DNA of 64,000 nt from contig NZ_BDBD01000025.1 of assembly GCF_001612805.1 (NCBI RefSeq), forward strand, positions 186,001-250,000, given 5' to 3'. The notes below the pieces were generated by a model, which saw nothing but the letters and a program-made list of their open reading frames with translations, had not been told where the DNA came from and did not search any database. Positions 35,560 to 43,739 of the stretch are shown here, piece after piece; position 1 is the first letter of the stretch, and every line of letters begins with the position of its first letter. The stretch comes from Nocardia coubleae NBRC 108252. GTDB taxonomy: Bacteria > Actinomycetota > Actinomycetes > Mycobacteriales > Mycobacteriaceae. A program made the translations under genes and the position numbers.

Positions 35560-36374
35560 TGATACCGCAGGCCGCCGAATGACGGCGGTGGGTGCGGCAG
35601 CCTGCGTACTCGGCCTGGGTCAGATAATCCAGAGCCGAGTGCCGAGGCCGTAGGTTGTGGTCGGATTTGAAGTCGCCGATCACGACCCGTGTTTCGAGCA
35701 AACTCGTCCAGTGATTGCGGTTGACGCATTCTGTCCGCAACCGATGGTTGAACGATTCAATATGGCCGTTGTTCTAGGGCGTACCCGGGCGGGATGTAGA
35801 CCAGCCCGACTCGTCCGTCGCAGAACTGTTGCAGTGCAACGTAATAAACGTCGATCCGTTGTCCATCCACACCTTCGGCGACCCGCCGACTACGTCGAAG
35901 ACCTTGTCGATCTCGGTGACCAGACATCTTCGGTGCATCGGGCGTCGACCTGCAGGACCGAGGAGATCCCGGGCTGTTTTCGTGGGCAATGTGCCCGAAT
36001 CTGTAGGCCTTCTTCACGCCAGAGCCGGTGGACCTTCTTCTTGTTCACCTCCCCGCCCTCGTCGTAGCGCAGCGTTGCCCACGCGCGGTGGAACCCGTGG
36101 CCTGGGTGTTGGTGGCGCATCCGCGTAACCAAGCCCGCAGATCGGCATCGGGATCACCCCGGGTATGCGCCAACAGCACGTGCCCGTAAGTCGAGCAAGC
36201 CCAACAGCCTTGCACGCCAACCATTCCCACATCCTCAACGTGTCCTTGAGCATGTCCACGCCGCGGCGCATAGCTGCTGGGTTCAGAGTTTCCTTCGCAA
36301 CCTCGCGCAAGGCGTCTTTCCAGCTCGGCATCGGCGAGCAACGGCGTAGTAGCCCGTCCAGCCGGACGCACCAC
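35560..36374 (-). pseudogene. Decayed IS3-family transposase (orfB)
   Basis: Fragments in different minus-strand frames line up in the order of an IS3-type integrase: GFHRAWATLRYDEGG and VNKKKVHRLWREEGL (about 36015-36100), the catalytic-core piece DNGSTFI (about 35850), YIPPG (about 35790), then RTECVNRNHW and HSALDYLTQAEYAG at the C-terminus (35590-35740). At least three frameshifts separate them, so the gene is dead. I could not find convincing terminal inverted repeats. It sits between the ABC-3C system and argS, marking past insertion activity there. Confidence 0.8.
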
Positions 36375-36401
36375 TATCGCGATGTGCGCCCGGCCGCTCG
36401 G

Positions 36402-38168
36402 TCACATACGTTGCGGTGCTGCGATCCCCAGTTGCTCCAAACCGAGTTCGAGCGTCCGAGCAGTCAACTGGCACAGCGCGATTCGGTTGGTGCGAATCGG
36501 CTCCTGCGCGGCGACGACCGGGCACGCGTCGTAGAACGCGGTGTAGCTGCGCGCCAGTTCGTACAGGTATCCCGCCAGCCGGTGCGGCTCGAGGGAGTCA
36601 GCGACTTCTGCGAGAAGATCGGCGTATCCGTCGAGCATCAGAGAAAGCTCGCGCTCGGCCGGTTCCAGCGCGACGCCGGTATCAATCTGCGGAGGGGTTG
36701 TCGAACCGACTTTGCGCAGAATCGAACGCACACGCGCGTGGGCGTACTGCAGGTAGACACCGGTGTTCCCGTTGAGCGAGGTCATCCGCACGGGGTCGAA
36801 GGTGTAGTCCTTAACTCGCGAAGTCGACAGATCCGCGTACTTCACCGCTCCGATGCCGGCTTGTTCGGCGATGGTGTCGAGTTCTGCCGACGGCAAATCC
36901 GGGTTCTTCTCCGCGACCACCGCGCGCACGCGGGCAACGGCCTCGTCCAACAGGTCCATCAGCCGAACTGTCCCACCCGCACGGGTTTTGAACGGCCGAC
37001 CGTCCGGCCCGAGGATCGTGCCGTAGGCAACGTGGTCGACCTGGATCGTCTCGGTAAGCCAACCGACCCGACGTGCGACCTCGAATATCAGCTGAAAGTG
37101 CAGTGCTTGGCGGGAGTCCGTGACGTACAGCAGACGATCCGCATGGAGCGTGGAAATCCGGTATCGGATCGTGGCCAGGTCTGTGCTGTCGTAACCGTAG
37201 CCACCGTCCCTTTTGCGGGCCATCAGGACGGTCGGCTTGCCGTCAGGGCCGTTGGCCTGCTCGGACAAGACGACGACCGCGCCGTCACTGTCGATCGCCA
37301 CTCCTTTGTCGACCAGTTCGGTCACCGTGTCGGCCAACTGATCGTTGTAGAACGACTCGCCGACGTAGTCGTCAGGAGTGAGTAGGACCCCGAGTCGGTT
37401 GTAGATCGCGCCGAACGCCTTCTCCGATTCGGCCACGATCTCGCGCCACCGTGCAACGGTTGCTGGATCGCCCGCCTGAAGCGCAACCACCCTGGTCCGT
37501 GCCCGGTCCGCGAATTCCTCGTCGGCATCGAATTGCGCGCGTGCGGCCTTGTACAGGCTGTCCAGCGCCGACACCGAGCTAGTGTTGGGATCGAGTTCAT
37601 CTGTGTGCCAGGGTGATTTGGGGTGCTCATCTATGTACTGGATGAGCATCCCGAACTGGGTTCCCCAGTCGCCGAGGTGGTTGGCGCGCACTACGTCGGC
37701 ACCGAGGAACCCGATGACCCGGGCCAGGCTGTCCCCGATGATGGTGGTGCGCAGGTGTCCCACGTGCATTTCCTTGGCCACGTTCGGCGCCGAGTAGTCG
37801 ATGACCACTCGACGCCCTTCCTCTGTGGCCGGTACGCCGAGCCGATCGTCGGCCAGCCGCGCAGCAACCGATTCCCAGATCGCCGAGTCAGTCAGCGTGA
37901 TGTTCAGAAATCCGGGACCTGAGACCTGCACGTCGGCGATCGCGTTGTCGGACCGCTCGACATCGGCAGCGATCTCACTACCGAGCTGAGCTGGTGCCAT
38001 ACCGAACCTTTTGGCCAGCGGTAACGCGGCATTGGACTGAAAATCAGCGCGGTCGGATCGTCGCACTACCGGGTCCGCATCCGTCACTTCAGGACGGACT
38101 CGCACGATCGCCTCCGACACAGCGGCAGCCACCCGTCCGAGCAGCGGTACAACACCGGCAGAGCTCAC
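36402..38168 (-). CDS. argS: Arginyl-tRNA synthetase
   Basis: A 588-residue class I synthetase that charges tRNA-Arg. The HIGH-type motif is HVGH (about 136-139, preceded by SAPNVAKEM). The later FKTRAGGTVRLMDLLDEA is typical, and a C-terminal DALR anticodon-binding domain starts with YLQYAHARVRSIL. The frame is open to 38504, but GTG 38168 has GAAAGGA 7 nt upstream and starts where ArgS N-terminal domains start. The location, between a dead IS and defence or ESX genes, suggests an additional, mobile copy rather than the housekeeping one. That needs the rest of the genome. Confidence 0.93.
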   Translation of the reverse strand: MSSAGVVPLLGRVAAAVSEAIVRVRPEVTDADPVVRRSDRADFQSNAALPLAKRFGMAPAQLGSEIAADVERSDNAIADVQVSGPGFLNITLTDSAIWESVAARLADDRLGVPATEEGRRVVIDYSAPNVAKEMHVGHLRTTIIGDSLARVIGFLGADVVRANHLGDWGTQFGMLIQYIDEHPKSPWHTDELDPNTSSVSALDSLYKAARAQFDADEEFADRARTRVVALQAGDPATVARWREIVAESEKAFGAIYNRLGVLLTPDDYVGESFYNDQLADTVTELVDKGVAIDSDGAVVVLSEQANGPDGKPTVLMARKRDGGYGYDSTDLATIRYRISTLHADRLLYVTDSRQALHFQLIFEVARRVGWLTETIQVDHVAYGTILGPDGRPFKTRAGGTVRLMDLLDEAVARVRAVVAEKNPDLPSAELDTIAEQAGIGAVKYADLSTSRVKDYTFDPVRMTSLNGNTGVYLQYAHARVRSILRKVGSTTPPQIDTGVALEPAERELSLMLDGYADLLAEVADSLEPHRLAGYLYELARSYTAFYDACPVVAAQEPIRTNRIALCQLTARTLELGLEQLGIAAPQRM

Positions 38169-38438
38169 CTTGGTTCCTTTCGAATGAGGGACTGTGCGGC
38201 CATTGTCGCAGTGCCCGACGCCTTTCGACACCACGACCGCCAGTCGGTTCGGGTGCACGACGCAGTCCAGCCTCCCCTGCGGCAGCCGTGTCATGGAATA
38301 CCCTGTCGGTGTGGTCTTTGTCGTAACACTCAGTGACAGAGCGCTTTTGGCCGAGCAGTCGCAGTTGCGGACGACGCAGCGGCTGACAAGGCCTTCGCGA
38401 AAAACACGGCCGAATCCCGGCACTACTCGCGCCTGGCC

Positions 38439-39716
38439 ATGATTCTCCGCGAAGACGACAACGGCAACCGTCACCTGGCCTGGCTCGGGGTGGTCGCCCA
38501 GCAAGGAGCATCAGGACGATTCGACAGAACGATCACCATCGACCCGCTACGCGAGGTCTTCGATGAGATTCCTGTCAGTGGTCATGCCGGCATTCTGAAA
38601 GACGCGGCTCCAGCGCTGCAGCGAGAGTTTCAGTCTGCCTGCAGGATCGGTGGTGTAGGCGTGATCGGCAATGACACGTGGGCTGCCGTACGTGCAGAAG
38701 TAACACGTCGAAGCGCAGGACTCGAGGTCCTCGTGGGCTGGTTGATGGCGGTCGCAAACCCTGTGATTCTGGACAGCCGCAATGAAGCTGATGCTCGGTG
38801 GCAGGAAGAACGTGATGCACTCGGTATGACGGCGCGCATTGCCGGCATCCAGCCGACCGAACTCGCGGGGTGGCAACGTCCTGCGTCGAACGATGAGCCC
38901 TATCTCGCCGGCCTGATTCCAGCCCCTGTCGAGCACAGCTTGATCGACCATGATTCCCGAGTGTTTTTCGGCAATACCGTTTTTCATGACTGGACCCAAT
39001 CATCTTCGACACGCTGCGACATCCACGTATTCGCCGATGCATCGGGCCGACGGGTAGAGATCGCCAATGTCAATGCGACCCCTGTAGAAGCCCGCCTCGG
39101 CACCGACCTCATCTACTATCACGAGCAAACCGCGAGCTTCGTTCTCGTGCAATACAAGCGTCTCGACCCCGACCGTTCTCTTTCGGTGGACGACCGTCTC
39201 ATGGAGCAGTTGACGCGGCTCGAACAGGTGCGCACTCTCAGTCGGACCGCTCAGGAGCCCGACGACTGGCGCCTGAGCCACGACCCGTGCTTCGTGAAGC
39301 TGGCGCATTGGCCTATCGGGCCATCACCATGCCCCGCAGACGAACTCGTCCCAGGAATGTATCTCCCGGTCTCGTATGTTCGTTTGCTGCTATCGCATGA
39401 GTCGACCCTCAGCGGTCGCACCCACCAGGATGGTATAGCCGGCCGGTTGCTCGGCTACAAACAAGTTGATCGATACCTGAACAACACTCAATTTATAGAA
39501 CTCGTCAAGAACGGTCTGACCGGCACAGTGGGAGTTACCGCAGAACAGTTGCGGGAGCTGGTGAGGAGTCGACTCGAAGCCGGAAACGGCGCCGTCGTCG
39601 CTGTCGAGCGGGGGAACGAGACAACGCGTGAGCGCCAGACCAGGATCAGACAGCGTTCGAGCAGTTCTGGCAGGCGTAACCGGTTGCACCACATGGAGAG
39701 TCCAATGAGCGACTGA
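38439..39716 (+). CDS. Hypothetical protein with possible PD-(D/E)XK-like core, 425 aa
   Basis: I recognise no family. Residues about 215-245 read GTDLIYYHEQTASFVLVQYK, with an Asp before a beta hairpin and Gln-x-Lys at its end, as in divergent restriction-endonuclease folds. The frame is open for about 35 codons before the ATG with plausible coding content but no start codon, and no ribosome binding site precedes ATG 38439. The N-terminus may therefore be truncated or shifted. The C-terminal 60 residues are Arg/Ser-rich and low in complexity. It is divergent from argS. Confidence 0.6.
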   Translation: MILREDDNGNRHLAWLGVVAQQGASGRFDRTITIDPLREVFDEIPVSGHAGILKDAAPALQREFQSACRIGGVGVIGNDTWAAVRAEVTRRSAGLEVLVGWLMAVANPVILDSRNEADARWQEERDALGMTARIAGIQPTELAGWQRPASNDEPYLAGLIPAPVEHSLIDHDSRVFFGNTVFHDWTQSSSTRCDIHVFADASGRRVEIANVNATPVEARLGTDLIYYHEQTASFVLVQYKRLDPDRSLSVDDRLMEQLTRLEQVRTLSRTAQEPDDWRLSHDPCFVKLAHWPIGPSPCPADELVPGMYLPVSYVRLLLSHESTLSGRTHQDGIAGRLLGYKQVDRYLNNTQFIELVKNGLTGTVGVTAEQLRELVRSRLEAGNGAVVAVERGNETTRERQTRIRQRSSSSGRRNRLHHMESPMSD

Positions 39717-39839
39717 ATCACCCAGCTGGTCAGAAAACCTAATCGCCTCAGTCTCAGCGACTGATCGTCGACCAGAGCCCGGACGCCGATCTCCAGATCG
39801 CTAATAGCTGACGAAGACTGAGCCTACCGGCGACCGCCG

Positions 39840-40739
39840 TCAGTCAGTGGAGGGCAAAGCCCACCATTCCCAGGAAGTCGGGACATAGTCGTCCTGCGGC
39901 CAGGATGCCCAGGCGGCATCGGACTCGTCCGCCGGATCGCCCCACGCGGCGATTGAGTCCATGGGCTCCGAATCGGCAGTGTCACGATCGGCCTGGCCTA
40001 CGTCACTCATCTGCGCGGCAATGACCCGATCGACTTCCGGTGAAGTCCGATCCGCGACGTCAGCGAATTCCGAATCGACGAGCGGGCTTCGCTCGGTGCC
40101 ACTAACGTGCGGTTCGGGGTTCTTCACATGACGACTCGCCGTCGGAAGGAATGTGACCGGGTCGAGCGGGGAAACCGAGCTCGTCCAGGTGCCAGTGCGA
40201 CTTGGTAGCCGCGATTCCGGTGCGGTGCGAGATGCCGAGGGGGACGGTGGTCGTACCAGCCCGGGCCCGCCTTTGCGATCGCGGTCAAAGCCTCTGTCCT
40301 GCGTCGGCCCGGGCAGGGAGACCCGCCGCGGTGACGCAGACCTGGTGTTCTCCGCCGCCCAATCGTTCGGTGGAACAGCCGGTGCGGAGGGCGCTGCATG
40401 GCTGGAACCTTCATTCGGCGATGGTGGCCGGGCCAGCTGATCGACAATCTCTTGACGGTCTTCCCGCAAACGGGGGTCGCTACTCAGCGAAGCAACAGCG
40501 TCGCGTACCGATGCCGACGCGTCGACAGTGGCTTGTCGATGTAGTTCGACGATTGTCTCGACCAACCGCCGCGGTTCGAGATCCTCTCCGCCAACGCCCA
40601 ATTCGATACGGTGCAGCGTACCGTTCGCGCCGACTTCCACCCGCACTGTTCCGTCGGCACTGGTCGCAGTACCGCGGGCATCGGTGAGGGCGCGTTGAAG
40701 CCTTTCGATCTGCCCCGAGACCGGGTCGACATCCCCCAT
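39840..40739 (-). CDS. YbaB/EbfC-family protein with long disordered tail (ESX-associated)
   Basis: A 299-residue protein. The first 100 residues are a YbaB/EbfC domain (RLQRALTDARGTATSADGTV, then VEVGANGTLHRIELG). The remaining 190 are Pro/Ser/Asp-rich and probably disordered, ending in a Trp-rich SWEWWALP. ATG 40739 follows AGAAGG. Such YbaB proteins accompany ESX substrates in mycobacteria and nocardiae and may act as chaperones. It is divergent from the EspC-like gene at 40922 and matches the YbaB gene of the mirrored cassette at 42908. Confidence 0.78.
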   Translation of the reverse strand: MGDVDPVSGQIERLQRALTDARGTATSADGTVRVEVGANGTLHRIELGVGGEDLEPRRLVETIVELHRQATVDASASVRDAVASLSSDPRLREDRQEIVDQLARPPSPNEGSSHAAPSAPAVPPNDWAAENTRSASPRRVSLPGPTQDRGFDRDRKGGPGLVRPPSPSASRTAPESRLPSRTGTWTSSVSPLDPVTFLPTASRHVKNPEPHVSGTERSPLVDSEFADVADRTSPEVDRVIAAQMSDVGQADRDTADSEPMDSIAAWGDPADESDAAWASWPQDDYVPTSWEWWALPSTD

Positions 40740-40921
40740 ACAGCAACCTTCTCTAGCTACTCCACCGCTGAGCCTACCGCTTCCGCACCGACGCGTGGCG
40801 GGCTGAGATGATCACCACGAGTTGAGTGTTCGTGTTTGTCGGCCTGATCCGTCAACTGTTGCAACGGCGTTGAGCAGCCGATAGCGTAGCCGCCGACCGG
40901 GGAACGTGCGAAGGGGGAATC

Positions 40922-41233
40922 GTGTCTGATTCAAAAGGTCTGGATCTCGATCCGGTACGAACACGGGAGCTCGCGACAACTCTTGCCAAGGCCGAGTCCG
41001 AGGTGACGGCGGTGTTCGCCGGGGAGACCGAGAATACTGCGCTGACGTTTCCCGGCACAAAGATCCCAGATGCGGCGACCACAGCGCTCGGCAAAATCGC
41101 ACAGGCAGCGCAGTCGTTGGTCATTGAGTACGCGGCGTTGTCGACAGCTACCTCGAAAGCAGTCACGGAGTTCCAGAGCAAGGACACCCAGAACGCCGGC
41201 AACATTGCAGCAGCACAGTCGGCGCTGTCGTGA
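40922..41233 (+). CDS. EspC/WXG100-like ESX secretion-associated protein
   Basis: A 103-residue helical-hairpin protein from GTG 40922 (LDLDPVRTRELATTLAKAES; later IEYAALSTATSKAVTEF). Size and pattern fit DUF2580/EspC-type substrates of type VII secretion, which travel with a larger partner. Its stop overlaps the start of the 398-aa partner (GTGA at 41230-41233), so the two are co-translated. No canonical WxG is seen in this protein. Confidence 0.75.
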   Translation: MSDSKGLDLDPVRTRELATTLAKAESEVTAVFAGETENTALTFPGTKIPDAATTALGKIAQAAQSLVIEYAALSTATSKAVTEFQSKDTQNAGNIAAAQSALS

Positions 41234-42426
41234 CGACACTTGGCACCACCGAGCAGCAGGCAGTCGCCGAGGCCACCGGGTTGACGGTTGCGCAGGTGCT
41301 CGCGTGGGACACCGCAACTTTGACCACGCGGGCCGATGCCTGGTCCGCCCAGGCGACGAAGCTGCTCACCTTCGACGACAACCAAGATCGCGCTGTCGAT
41401 GCGGGACGAGATTTCTGGACCGGAACCGCGGCAGAAGCAATGCGAGCCAAGCACGATCAGATCCGCACATCAGCCAGGACCTTCATAGCGGCCCTACAGG
41501 ACGGCGCGGCGGCGGCCCAGTCGGGTGCGAGCAGCTTGGAGTCGGCCAAATCTGCCGTCGTGAACGCGGTGAAAACCGCAGAGGCAAACGGCTATGAGGT
41601 CGCTGACGACGGCACAGTGACGATCTCGGCCAGTACACACCAGACGTTGCTGTCGCAGCTGCCGGACGCGGCGTCGTACTCGACCGCAGCCGGAGCACTC
41701 CAGATGGACGCGGATGCGTCGACAGTCACGGTGAAACAAGCACTGACACAAGCACACTCGGCTGCGGCAGCTGTCGCCGAGGCGATCACCACAGCGTTCA
41801 CGAATCTTCCCGACGCGTCGCCGATCATTGCTACCGGCGCACCGCAGTCGATAAACCGGGACATCTGGGATACCACGTCCGACGAGCAAGGCCGCGCGAT
41901 CCTGGCGCGATACCTGACCGGCGGCGGGGATTGGTACATCAACAGCGACCCCAAGTGGTCGGAATACATGATGAACAACCAACTGCTCCGCAACCAGCTC
42001 GAAGAACCGGTCACGACAGCAGCAGCGGCAGCAGTGCAAGGGTATTTGCAGAACGGCAACGCATCCCAGGCCGGCACACCACAACGACTCCAAATGGAGA
42101 TCGAGAATGGTGAGCAGATCATCGGATACCAGTACCTCCATGGCACCAACGACGACGTCGGCGGCTTCACAGTCGTTCCGAATTCCACCGTCCGCGACAG
42201 AGGCGACGGCACGTATGAAGTGACGATGTTCAACAGCTACACCTGGAACGACACGATCGATGCCAACAAGCAGTACGAGTCCGACCAGGACAAGAACAGA
42301 GTTGCAGAAGCGATCAGCCTCGGACAGGCGGATCCGTACGACATTCACATCAATTGGAATGCCAACACGACCCTGATCATGGACGCTTCGGGACGGGTAA
42401 TCAGCCAGACCGGGTACCCGAAATGA
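41230..42426 (+). CDS. WXG-domain ESX effector candidate, 398 aa
   Basis: An N-terminal helical domain of about 180 residues contains FWTG (about residue 58), equivalent to WxG, and Ala-rich helices. The C-terminal 190 residues are a different, polar domain with many aromatic residues (GDWYINSDPKWSEYMMNN; SYTWNDTIDANKQYESDQ; IHINWNANTTLIMDASGR). This layout, a secretion leader plus a variable tail, is that of type VII effectors or toxins. The tail shares its Tyr/Asn-Asp-x-Asn layout with the tail of the protein at 43736. It is followed at once by a lipoprotein gene (ATGA overlap). Confidence 0.72.
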   Translation: MTTLGTTEQQAVAEATGLTVAQVLAWDTATLTTRADAWSAQATKLLTFDDNQDRAVDAGRDFWTGTAAEAMRAKHDQIRTSARTFIAALQDGAAAAQSGASSLESAKSAVVNAVKTAEANGYEVADDGTVTISASTHQTLLSQLPDAASYSTAAGALQMDADASTVTVKQALTQAHSAAAAVAEAITTAFTNLPDASPIIATGAPQSINRDIWDTTSDEQGRAILARYLTGGGDWYINSDPKWSEYMMNNQLLRNQLEEPVTTAAAAAVQGYLQNGNASQAGTPQRLQMEIENGEQIIGYQYLHGTNDDVGGFTVVPNSTVRDRGDGTYEVTMFNSYTWNDTIDANKQYESDQDKNRVAEAISLGQADPYDIHINWNANTTLIMDASGRVISQTGYPK

Positions 42427-42863
42427 GTAGATTTCGACTGGTCGCCTCCTTGCTGGCGCTCGCCACAGTGAGTGCGACAGCGTGTGCAGGCCCGGATCAT
42501 TCGCGGGCCAATGGTGTTGAGACGACGACAGAGGCGCCTCTGCACAGCATTTTTGCGCAGCCAGGCAAACCCGCGGTGTCGCCGAGTGGGCGGTTCCAGG
42601 CTGAGGTGAACCCGAGCGAGCCCCTTTCGATGTTCGTGTCCATCACCGACACTGGAACCGGTCAGATCGTCTTCCGTGACACCGACCAGTACAGCACCAG
42701 TCGGCATCACCGTTATGTCGTCGGCTGGATTTCGAGCGAGCCCGAGCAGCTATGGGTCTATTCAGGAGACGTGGGGACCTCCCGATTCGATCGTCAGGCC
42801 GATGGCAACTGGCTCAAGGTCCGTAGTCCACAGCATATTCCGGCTGAGATCGACAGCTGGTAG
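42423..42863 (+). CDS. Lipoprotein, possible immunity partner of the ESX effector
   Basis: A 146-residue protein starting at ATG 42423, which overlaps the effector stop. Its signal peptide ends in the lipobox-like SATAC (Cys 21). The mature part is small and beta-rich with several Trp residues (VVGWISSEPEQLWVYSGDVG). Its position directly behind a putative effector, repeated in the mirrored cassette, suggests immunity or assembly function at the cell surface. No family is recognised. Confidence 0.7.
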   Translation: MSRFRLVASLLALATVSATACAGPDHSRANGVETTTEAPLHSIFAQPGKPAVSPSGRFQAEVNPSEPLSMFVSITDTGTGQIVFRDTDQYSTSRHHRYVVGWISSEPEQLWVYSGDVGTSRFDRQADGNWLKVRSPQHIPAEIDSW

Positions 42864-42879
42864 CACGTGATACCCAGGT

Positions 42880-42899
42880 GTAGGCCACAAGGTGCCTAC
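42880..42899. terminator. Weak hairpin between convergent ESX cassettes
   Basis: GTAGGC and GCCTAC (42880-42885 and 42894-42899) form a 6-bp stem with an 8-nt loop in the 44-bp gap between the convergent lipoprotein and YbaB genes. No T-tract follows. Its position favours a bidirectional terminator. Confidence 0.45.
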
Positions 42900-42907
42900 G
42901 CTCTCGA

Positions 42908-43279
42908 TCAGCGCCACCCACGACGGTTTTGCTCCTCGAAGTAACGATCCTCGTCTTCCTCGGTCCACGTTGGTTCAGGACTTTTCGAGTTCGCGCGCAC
43001 AAATGCCGAGACCGATTCGAATTGGGGGTCAGCCGTGATCTCGCGGGTCGCTTCTGCGATCCTCGGTTGCTGGTCCGCGACGGCTGCGCCGTACGCAGCA
43101 ATGATCGCATCGGTGGTGTCCAGATCAAGCCCTGGAACGAACACGTCGAGAAGTTTGTTGTTTGCGTCGACAACAACTCGAACCTTCCCAGAGGTGCCCA
43201 CGCCGCGAATCGCGGCCAACGCCTCTTGGGCTCGGCGAACCTTTAATCCGAGTTGGTCCTCGCTCCCTGGCACACTCAT
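42908..43279 (-). CDS. YbaB/EbfC-family protein (ESX-associated)
   Basis: A 123-residue YbaB/EbfC protein (KVRRAQEALAAIRGVGTSGK, VRVVVDANNKLLDVFVPGLD), with an acidic C-terminus EEDEDRYFEEQNRRGW. ATG 43279 follows AAGGAGG with ideal spacing; the longer frame upstream is not needed. It is the last gene of the leftward cassette and corresponds to the longer YbaB gene at 39840. Confidence 0.82.
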   Translation of the reverse strand: MSVPGSEDQLGLKVRRAQEALAAIRGVGTSGKVRVVVDANNKLLDVFVPGLDLDTTDAIIAAYGAAVADQQPRIAEATREITADPQFESVSAFVRANSKSPEPTWTEEDEDRYFEEQNRRGWR

Positions 43280-43289
43280 TGCTCCTCCT

Positions 43290-43739
43290 TCAGTCCACTG
43301 TGTCGATGAGGAGCGTCTGCCCATCAGCTTGTAAGTACACGCTGGACTTCCATCCATTCACACTGAATGCAGAATTTATTTCAGGGCCGGACACATAACT
43401 CACCGATGGCACGCTCGGTTCCAGCGCGGGCTCGAACGGCTTCGGTTGCGAGGAGGAGAGGTTGAACTTCGATCGCATCTCGTCGGCAATCTCGGGTCGC
43501 AACTCTACGACAGCTTGGATCCAGTAGGTAGTCGGGCCAGGCACACGACCCTCCTCGTTGTTCCAAGTGATCCAGCTGACCGATACGGGTTCATCTATCA
43601 ACGGGAACCGCTTCGTCAGCGGCTCTTGGTCATGACGAACCTCGGCGGAGGGCTCAGATGATTCCGAGGCCGGTGAGCTACAACCCATTGCAGCCAAGAG
43701 CATCGCCGCCAGAAGCGGAATGAGGTATCGTGCAGTCAT
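43290..43739 (-). CDS. Lipoprotein of the mirrored ESX cassette
   Basis: A 149-residue protein with a clear lipobox (LLAAMGCSS, Cys 20) and a mature domain rich in Pro, Ser and Trp. ATG 43739 overlaps the stop of the upstream effector gene (ATGA). It takes the same place in this cassette as the lipoprotein at 42423 does in the other. No sequence family is recognised. Confidence 0.7.
   Translation of the reverse strand: MTARYLIPLLAAMLLAAMGCSSPASESSEPSAEVRHDQEPLTKRFPLIDEPVSVSWITWNNEEGRVPGPTTYWIQAVVELRPEIADEMRSKFNLSSSQPKPFEPALEPSVPSVSYVSGPEINSAFSVNGWKSSVYLQADGQTLLIDTVD

Noticed and set aside
38169..38504. Longer N-terminus for ArgS (open frame to 38504)
   Set aside because: The extra segment has no family resemblance, and GTG 38168 has a proper ribosome binding site.
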